Source of the DNA: Myxococcales bacterium
GTDB taxonomy: Bacteria; Myxococcota_A; Polyangia; Polyangiales; Houyiibacteriaceae
Length of the DNA stretch: 10,000 nucleotides
Assembly (NCBI GenBank): GCA_020354595.1
Contig: CP070650.1
Span: 850,407-860,406 of the forward strand
Direction: 5' to 3'
Part shown: positions 5,179 to 10,000 of the stretch, in pieces
Numbering within the stretch: position 1 is the first letter of the stretch
Layout of the letters: every line of letters begins with the position of its first letter
Notes under the pieces: model-generated
The model's input: only the letters and a program-made list of their open reading frames with translations
What the model was told of the DNA's origin: nothing
Databases searched by the model: none
Program-made: the position numbers and the translations under genes

Positions 5179-7238
5179 AGGCCCGATCCAACCGGCGTCA
5201 GCGGTGGTTTCGAGCGCGCGTTGCTTTCCTCGGGGTCTGCTTGATGAGCATGGCGGTCATCGTCGTCGTCCGAGCCTTTCATCTGCAGGTGGCTAGCGGC
5301 GACCGCCTTCGCGAAATGGCCGAGAACCAGCACCTTCGGAAGCTCCGGGTCTCACCCCGTCGCGGCGCGATCTATGATCGGCATGAAGCCGAGCTCGCTG
5401 TGAGCGCGGATGTCGACAGCGTGTATGCGAACCCGCGGAGACTGCGGGCGATGGACCAGAGCCCGAAGGCGGTGGCTAGGCGGCTTGCGAAGCTTCTCGA
5501 CGTCGACGCCACACTGCTAGAGAGGAGACTCTCCGCAGACCGGTACTTCGTCTGGATCGAGCGGCGAGTGACACCACACGAGGCCACGCGGATTCGCGAG
5601 CTCGACATCCCCGGCGTCGAGCTCACTACTGAGTCTCGCCGTTACTATCCGAATCGGCACCTCGCCGCCCACCTCGTCGGCTTCGCGGACATCGACGGGC
5701 GAGGCATCGAGGGGATCGAGCTCGCATATGAAGATGCGCTCCGCGGCTCGGATCGTCGCGTCGAGGCGATTCGGGATCGGCGCGGGCATGTGGTCTTTGC
5801 CGACGACATGGAAGACGACCGCTCCATGCAGGGGCAGAACGTCGTCCTCACCATCGACAAAGCGATTCAGCACATCGCGGAGCGCGAGCTCGCGCTCGGC
5901 GTGCGAACCTTTGAAGCCCGGGGGGGCAGCGTAGTCGTCATGGATCCCTCGACGGGTGAAATCCTGGCGCTGGCGAACTATCCGCCGTTCAACCCCAACG
6001 AGCCATCCAAGCACCCAACCGCGCATCGGCGCAACCGAGCCCTCGTCGACCGGTTCGAGCCCGGATCGACGGTCAAGCCCTTCACGATGGCAGCGGCGTT
6101 GACGGCGGGCGCGGTCAAACCCAATCAGTCGATCAATTGCGAAAACGGCGTCGCGCGGATCGGCGGGCGGCGCCTGCACGATGCGCATCCCTATGAGTGG
6201 CTCACACCCACCCAAATCCTCGCGCACTCGAGCAACATCGGAACCGCGAAGATCGCGCTCGACCTCGGGAAGAAGGATCTCTATCGGGCGTTTCGGCGCT
6301 TCGGCTTCGGTGAGCCCACGGGCATCGGAGTGCCGGGGGAGACAGGGGGCATCCTTCGCCACTACCGTCGTTGGTACGAGATAGACACGGCGACCGTATC
6401 GTTCGGGCAAGGGATGAGCGTAACGAACGTGCAGCTCGCGACCGCGATGAGCGCGATTGCCAATGGCGGGCGCCTCATGCAGCCGATGCTAGTTCGCCGC
6501 TTGACGGACGGACACGGCGCGACCATCGAGGAGAACAAGCCGCGAGTGCGCCGTCAGGTGGTTCCCCGACGAATCGCAAAGCTCGTAGGGCAGATGCTCA
6601 CCGCGGTAACGGAGCCCGGCGGGACCGCAGTCGAGGCAGGTGTCGACGGCTACCTGGTAGCCGGCAAGACGGGGACCGCGCAGAAGGCGGACTACGTGCG
6701 CGGGGGCTACGCCAAAGACAAGTGGTTGGCGTCGTTCATCGGATTCCTTCCCGCCGAGCGTCCAGCGGTCGTGATCTCGGTCGTCATCGACGAGCCGGTG
6801 ATCGCGCACTACGGCGGAACGGTTGCCGGGCCGGTGTTCCGACGCATCGCCGAGGTCACGCTCCGACACATGGGGATCGCTCCCGAAGGTCGGCAGGCCA
6901 TTCTCAAAAAGAAGAAGGAGCAACAGAAGGCGGTTGCCGAGGACAATCCGCTTCCGGTAGAGGAGGAAACGGAGAAGGGACAAAGCGCGGTGCCCGACGT
7001 GCGCTCGCTTCCTCTTCGCGAGGCGGTGATCGCGTTGCACGCGGAGTCACTGGTTCCCGAGGTGAAAGGCTCGGGCATCGTCGTCTCGCAAGATCCCGCG
7101 CCGGGCAAGGCGGTCTCGCACGGGGCCGTCGTGCGAATCGAGCTTGCGAAGCGCCGGTTCGATGAAGAGGGGGGCGCTCCGGCGACCACTGGCAAGACAT
7201 TGACCGCGGCGGTGCCGAGGGGGCCGCATGCGCAGTAA
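5175..7238 (+). CDS. ftsI: Septal peptidoglycan transpeptidase FtsI (PBP3 type) with C-terminal PASTA domain
   Basis: A class B penicillin-binding protein that crosslinks septal peptidoglycan in the divisome. It has a basic cytoplasmic start, one membrane anchor (about 14-36), and the pedestal motif RGAIYDR (63-69) followed by the dimerisation-type domain. The transpeptidase domain (about 225-560) carries all three catalytic motifs: STVK (Ser298 nucleophile, Lys301), SSN (352-354) and KTGT (498-501). EPGSTVKPFT and GQGMSVT are also typical. After a charged linker (about 576-603, with the run KKKKEQQKAVAED) comes one PASTA domain (about 605-657, VPDVRSLPLREAVIAL to VVRIELA), then a 30-residue low-complexity tail. 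At 687 residues it is about 100 longer than E. coli FtsI (588), mostly because of this tail. PASTA on FtsI is known in deltaproteobacteria and Gram-positives. SpoVD-type sporulation PBPs share this layout, but the dcw context argues for FtsI. The GTG start overlaps the ftsL stop. Confidence 0.95.
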   Translation: MKARSNRRQRWFRARVAFLGVCLMSMAVIVVVRAFHLQVASGDRLREMAENQHLRKLRVSPRRGAIYDRHEAELAVSADVDSVYANPRRLRAMDQSPKAVARRLAKLLDVDATLLERRLSADRYFVWIERRVTPHEATRIRELDIPGVELTTESRRYYPNRHLAAHLVGFADIDGRGIEGIELAYEDALRGSDRRVEAIRDRRGHVVFADDMEDDRSMQGQNVVLTIDKAIQHIAERELALGVRTFEARGGSVVVMDPSTGEILALANYPPFNPNEPSKHPTAHRRNRALVDRFEPGSTVKPFTMAAALTAGAVKPNQSINCENGVARIGGRRLHDAHPYEWLTPTQILAHSSNIGTAKIALDLGKKDLYRAFRRFGFGEPTGIGVPGETGGILRHYRRWYEIDTATVSFGQGMSVTNVQLATAMSAIANGGRLMQPMLVRRLTDGHGATIEENKPRVRRQVVPRRIAKLVGQMLTAVTEPGGTAVEAGVDGYLVAGKTGTAQKADYVRGGYAKDKWLASFIGFLPAERPAVVISVVIDEPVIAHYGGTVAGPVFRRIAEVTLRHMGIAPEGRQAILKKKKEQQKAVAEDNPLPVEEETEKGQSAVPDVRSLPLREAVIALHAESLVPEVKGSGIVVSQDPAPGKAVSHGAVVRIELAKRRFDEEGGAPATTGKTLTAAVPRGPHAQ
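7217..7223 (+). promoter_or_regulatory. Ribosome binding site of murE inside ftsI
   Basis: GAGGGGG precedes the ATG at 7228 by 4 bases. The alternative in-frame ATG at 7252 has only CAAGG nearby. The site therefore favours the upstream start and an 11-base overlap with ftsI. Confidence 0.5.
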
Positions 7239-8754
7239 TGCGGGCCAAGGCATGACGCTCCGGCAGCTCCAAGATGCCGGGGTCGAAGGCAACCTGGTCG
7301 GGTCGGTCGAGCAGGTCGTCACCGGCGTTCAACACGATTCGCGACGAATCGAGCAGGGCGACATATTCGTCGCCATCTCCGGCGAAACGCATGACGGCGC
7401 CCGTTTCGTCGACGACGCGCTCGCCGCTGGGGCGGTTGCAGTCATCGCAGAGCAACCCGTGCCGCGCGAGGTTCCGCAGCTCACGGTAGTCAACGCGCGC
7501 GTGGCGCTCGGCCGCGCCGCCGAGCTCGTCTATGGCTCGCCGTCGAGCGCGCTGCACACGGTGGGGATCACCGGGACCAACGGAAAGACGACGACTGCCT
7601 ATCTTTTGAAGGAAGCGATTGAGGACGACTCGGGCAAGGCGGCCTTGATCGGTACCACTGGCCTCATGATCGGGGCCGCCGAGCGTCCGTCGCCGCACAC
7701 GACGCCCGAGGGCGACGACATCTCCCGGTTTGCTCGGGAGGCGCTCGACGAAGGGGCGACGCACCTGGTGCTCGAGGTTTCGAGCCACGGCCTCTCACTG
7801 AACCGGGTCGATGCCCTTCGCTTCGAGGTGGCAGCGTTCACCAACCTTTCGCGCGATCATCTGGACTACCATGGCAGCCTTGGGAGCTACGGAGACGCCA
7901 AAGCGCGCCTCTTTACCGAGCTGTCTCCGGGGCACGCCGTAAGTCACGTCGACGACGCGTTCGGCGCCGATCTCGCGAGTCGGCTCGCCGGCTCCGTCAT
8001 TCGTTGCTCGCGACGCCCCGGGAGCGGCGCCGAGATCTTGGCGACCGAATGGTCTGCAACGCGCGCCGGTATCCACGCTAAGGTCGACACCCCCGCAGGG
8101 ACCGTCGAGCTCCGAAGCCCGATGCTCGGCGAGCACAACCTCGAGAACCTGCTCGTGGCCCTCGGCTGCGCGCATGCGCTCGGATTGGATCTCGATCGCG
8201 TGGCCGCCGCATGGCGGACCGCGGCAGGGAGCCCAGGCCGGCTCGAGCGGATTGCCCATCCCGCGGACGTGGCGGTGCTGGTCGACTATGCGCACACGCC
8301 CGACGCCCTCGAACGAGTGCTCGATACGATGCGCGCGGTGACCCCCAGGCGGCTCATTGCCGTCTTCGGCGCCGGCGGAGACCGCGACACGGGCAAGCGG
8401 CCGGAGATGGGCCGCGTCGGGGTGGAGCACGCGGACCTGTGCGTGCTGACGAGCGACAATCCGAGAACGGAAAAGCCTCAGCGAATCCTCGACGCAGTCG
8501 AGGCGGGCGCGAAGCGTGCGGGGGCGTTGCGACTCGATCCCGGCGACCTCGCTGGCGCGGCCGAAGGTTATTGCGCGATCCTCGATCGCAGGGAGGCGAT
8601 TCGGGCTGCCATCGCGGCGGCTGGTGCTGGAGACACCGTTCTCCTCGCGGGCAAGGGACACGAGACGTACCAAGTCATCGGGAGCGAACGGGCTCACTTC
8701 GACGACCGGGAAGAAGCGCGCGCAGCGATTGCCGCGCTCGGGGGAGGGCGCTGA
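7228..8754 (+). CDS. murE: UDP-MurNAc-L-alanyl-D-glutamate--2,6-diaminopimelate ligase MurE
   Basis: MurE is the cytoplasmic ATP-dependent ligase that adds the third stem-peptide residue to UDP-MurNAc-L-Ala-D-Glu. The 508 residues show an N-terminal domain (VQHDSRRIEQGDIFVAISG, 34-52), the P-loop ITGTNGKTTT (114-123), TTPEGDD (158-164), EVSSHGL (183-189), and NLSRDHLDYHG (206-216). Lys225 in DAKARLF is the likely carbamylated lysine. Further on are HNLENLL (303-309), PGRLERI (336-342), DYAHTPDAL (353-361), GGDRDTGKRPEM (383-394) and GKGHETYQ. The motif DNPR (410-413) marks enzymes selecting meso-diaminopimelate rather than lysine, so the peptidoglycan is probably meso-DAP type. The ATG at 7228 overlaps the ftsI end by 11 bases; an ATG at 7252 (protein starting MTLRQLQDAG) is also possible. 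The stop overlaps the murF start by one base (TGATG). Confidence 0.96.
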   Translation: MRSNAGQGMTLRQLQDAGVEGNLVGSVEQVVTGVQHDSRRIEQGDIFVAISGETHDGARFVDDALAAGAVAVIAEQPVPREVPQLTVVNARVALGRAAELVYGSPSSALHTVGITGTNGKTTTAYLLKEAIEDDSGKAALIGTTGLMIGAAERPSPHTTPEGDDISRFAREALDEGATHLVLEVSSHGLSLNRVDALRFEVAAFTNLSRDHLDYHGSLGSYGDAKARLFTELSPGHAVSHVDDAFGADLASRLAGSVIRCSRRPGSGAEILATEWSATRAGIHAKVDTPAGTVELRSPMLGEHNLENLLVALGCAHALGLDLDRVAAAWRTAAGSPGRLERIAHPADVAVLVDYAHTPDALERVLDTMRAVTPRRLIAVFGAGGDRDTGKRPEMGRVGVEHADLCVLTSDNPRTEKPQRILDAVEAGAKRAGALRLDPGDLAGAAEGYCAILDRREAIRAAIAAAGAGDTVLLAGKGHETYQVIGSERAHFDDREEARAAIAALGGGR

Positions 8755-10000
8755 TGGCGACCCCGATTCCTGTCAATCACGTGGAGTTCGGGCGCGAACA
8801 GGTCTTGGTTGCCACCGGAGGAACCCCAAGGGGCCCGTCCTTCGAAAGCGTACGCGGCATCGTGACCGACTCGCGAGTGGTCGAGCCGGGGAACCTCTTC
8901 GTCGCACTCCGCGGCGAGCGATTCGACGCACACGCCTTCGTGGCGATGGCGGCCAAGGCGGGCGCGGGGGCGGTGTTGGTCGAGCGGGGGGCGCCGCTTC
9001 CGGACGACGTCAGTGCAGTGGAAGTCGACGACACGCTAGTTGCCCTTGGTGAGCTTGCTCGCGTCCATCGCGAAGCATGGGGCGGTCAGGTGATCGGGAT
9101 CACCGGCTCGGCCGGAAAGACGACGACCAAGAACCTCGCGGCGGCCGCCTTGCGCGCCGCCGGCCGACACGTCCTCGCGACGACGGGAAACCTCAACAAT
9201 CGGATCGGGGTCCCGATGACCCTCTTCCAGCTGGACGACACGGTCGACACCGCGGTCATCGAAATCGGAACTAGCCTGCCCGGCGAGATCGCGATGTTGG
9301 CCGAGATCGCGAAGCCCGATGCGGCCATCGTCACAAGAGCGAGCCTGTCGCACACCGAGGGGCTCGGGTCGGTCGAAGCAGTCGCCGACGAAAAAGTGTC
9401 GCTGTTGCATGCCCTCGGACAGGACGCGGTCGCGGTCGCCAATGGCGACGATGCCCTGGTGAAGAAGAGAGCCTCGGTCGTTCCGGCTCGGCGTAAGCTC
9501 TTTTACGGACGCGCGGCAGAGAACGACGTGCGGGTGCTCGACTGGGAGGTCGACGCCGACCGCACGCGTGCGCGATACCAAGTTCGCGGGCAAGGCGTGG
9601 AGATCGAGATGGGCCTCATCGGCGAGGGCGCCGTTCTCAATGCTGCGGCGGTGCTCGCGCTCGCGCTGGGCCTCGGTCTTCCGCTCGAAGAAGCTGCTCG
9701 AGGCATCGTCGAGGTCGAGCCCTCGCCGGGCCGAATGCGACCGCTCGTCGGCGCCGGCGACCGACTGATCCTCGACGACACCTACAATGCCAACCCCGCA
9801 TCGGTGGAGGTCGCGCTTTCCACCGCACGCGCGATCGCAGAGAAGCGTGATGCGCCGCTGGTGGTCGTCCTCGGGGATATGAAGGAGCTCGGGGACCAGA
9901 GCGAGGCTGCCCACCAAAAGGTCGGCGAGCTCGTCGCGGAAACGGGCGCTTTGCTCCTCATCGGATGCGGCCACGCGGTGCACGAAGCGGTCGACACTGC
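8754..10000 (+). CDS. murF: UDP-MurNAc-tripeptide--D-alanyl-D-alanine ligase MurF (partial, C-terminus beyond right edge)
   Basis: MurF ligates D-Ala-D-Ala to UDP-MurNAc-tripeptide, the last cytoplasmic step of precursor synthesis. From the ATG at 8754, 415 codons are open to the window edge; the family is usually about 450-480 residues, so perhaps 40-60 are missing. Motifs are IVTDSRVVEPGNLFVALRGERFDAH (36-60), the P-loop ITGSAGKTTTKN (116-127), TTGNLNNRIGVP (143-154), EIGTSLPGEI (170-179), SHTEGLGS (199-206), a candidate carbamylated Lys214, SPGRMRPL (324-331), DDTYNANPASV (341-351) and LGDMKELG (373-380). The last two separate MurF from MurE. The segment TRASLSHTEGLG (194-205) departs from the usual TNVGxAHxEGxG. 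The start follows GGGGAGGG (8741-8748) by 5 bases and overlaps the murE stop by one base. mraY would be the expected next gene. Confidence 0.95.
   Translation, partial: MATPIPVNHVEFGREQVLVATGGTPRGPSFESVRGIVTDSRVVEPGNLFVALRGERFDAHAFVAMAAKAGAGAVLVERGAPLPDDVSAVEVDDTLVALGELARVHREAWGGQVIGITGSAGKTTTKNLAAAALRAAGRHVLATTGNLNNRIGVPMTLFQLDDTVDTAVIEIGTSLPGEIAMLAEIAKPDAAIVTRASLSHTEGLGSVEAVADEKVSLLHALGQDAVAVANGDDALVKKRASVVPARRKLFYGRAAENDVRVLDWEVDADRTRARYQVRGQGVEIEMGLIGEGAVLNAAAVLALALGLGLPLEEAARGIVEVEPSPGRMRPLVGAGDRLILDDTYNANPASVEVALSTARAIAEKRDAPLVVVLGDMKELGDQSEAAHQKVGELVAETGALLLIGCGHAVHEAVDT

Noticed and set aside
5517..6410. Minus-strand open frame of 297 codons
   Set aside because: It is antisense to the FtsI transpeptidase domain and has no motif of its own.
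6371..7165. Plus-strand open frame of 264 codons
   Set aside because: It lies in another frame within ftsI and is an Arg/Gly-rich shadow translation.
6904..9983. Long minus-strand frames at 6904-7788, 7795-8697 and 9036-9983
   Set aside because: They are antisense to murE and murF; in high-GC coding DNA such frames stay open by codon-position bias.
1..10000. CRISPR arrays, tRNA or rRNA genes, insertion sequences, phage genes or attachment sites
   Set aside because: None seen: no regularly spaced repeats, no terminal inverted repeats, no transposase or integrase motifs. The window is almost fully explained by conserved protein genes.

Overview
The window is high-GC bacterial DNA, packed with genes in two divergent operons that share one intergenic region at about 3238-3536. 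The gene content suggests Myxococcota or a related deltaproteobacterial lineage. The clues are an MglA-type small GTPase with the family's TVPGQ switch II, a PocR-domain histidine kinase, a division transpeptidase carrying a C-terminal PASTA domain, and a MurE with the DNPR motif of meso-diaminopimelate-adding enzymes. This placement is inference from family knowledge; no rRNA or other taxonomic marker is present.

Left half (1-3237, minus strand). Transcription runs leftward through a small protein with a predicted C-terminal membrane anchor (3237-2893), an MglA-like GTPase (2861-2187), a soluble PocR-domain sensor histidine kinase (2190-784) and thiamine-monophosphate kinase thiL (791 to beyond the left edge). 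The GTPase/kinase junction is an ATGA overlap and the kinase/thiL junction an 8-base overlap, so these genes are probably one transcript with translational coupling. The first three look like a signalling or polarity module; thiL seems to be a metabolic passenger.

Intergenic region (3238-3536). It is the most AT-rich stretch of the window. It holds a perfect TTGACA -35 hexamer facing right, a weaker -10, and two TGGGA boxes 10 bases apart that match the MraZ operator described in Escherichia coli. A weaker leftward promoter is possible near 3252-3279.

Right half (3537-10000, plus strand). This is the start of a classical dcw (division and cell wall) cluster in canonical order: mraZ, rsmH (mraW), ftsL, ftsI, murE and murF (cut by the right edge). 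Neighbouring genes overlap by 1, 4 or 11 bases. Three successive junctions are the same GTGA stop/start overlap, and mraZ itself starts with TTG. MraZ probably represses its own promoter. RsmH methylates 16S rRNA, FtsL and FtsI act in the divisome, and MurE and MurF add the third residue and the D-Ala-D-Ala dipeptide to the UDP-MurNAc peptide. mraY would be expected just past the right edge.

Most of the window is conventional. The part most worth a second look is the GTPase / PocR kinase / membrane-anchored protein module divergent from the dcw cluster. Lineage-specific motif changes in ThiL (GGN instead of GGD) and MurF (TRASLSHTEGLG instead of a TNVG-type motif) are secondary.
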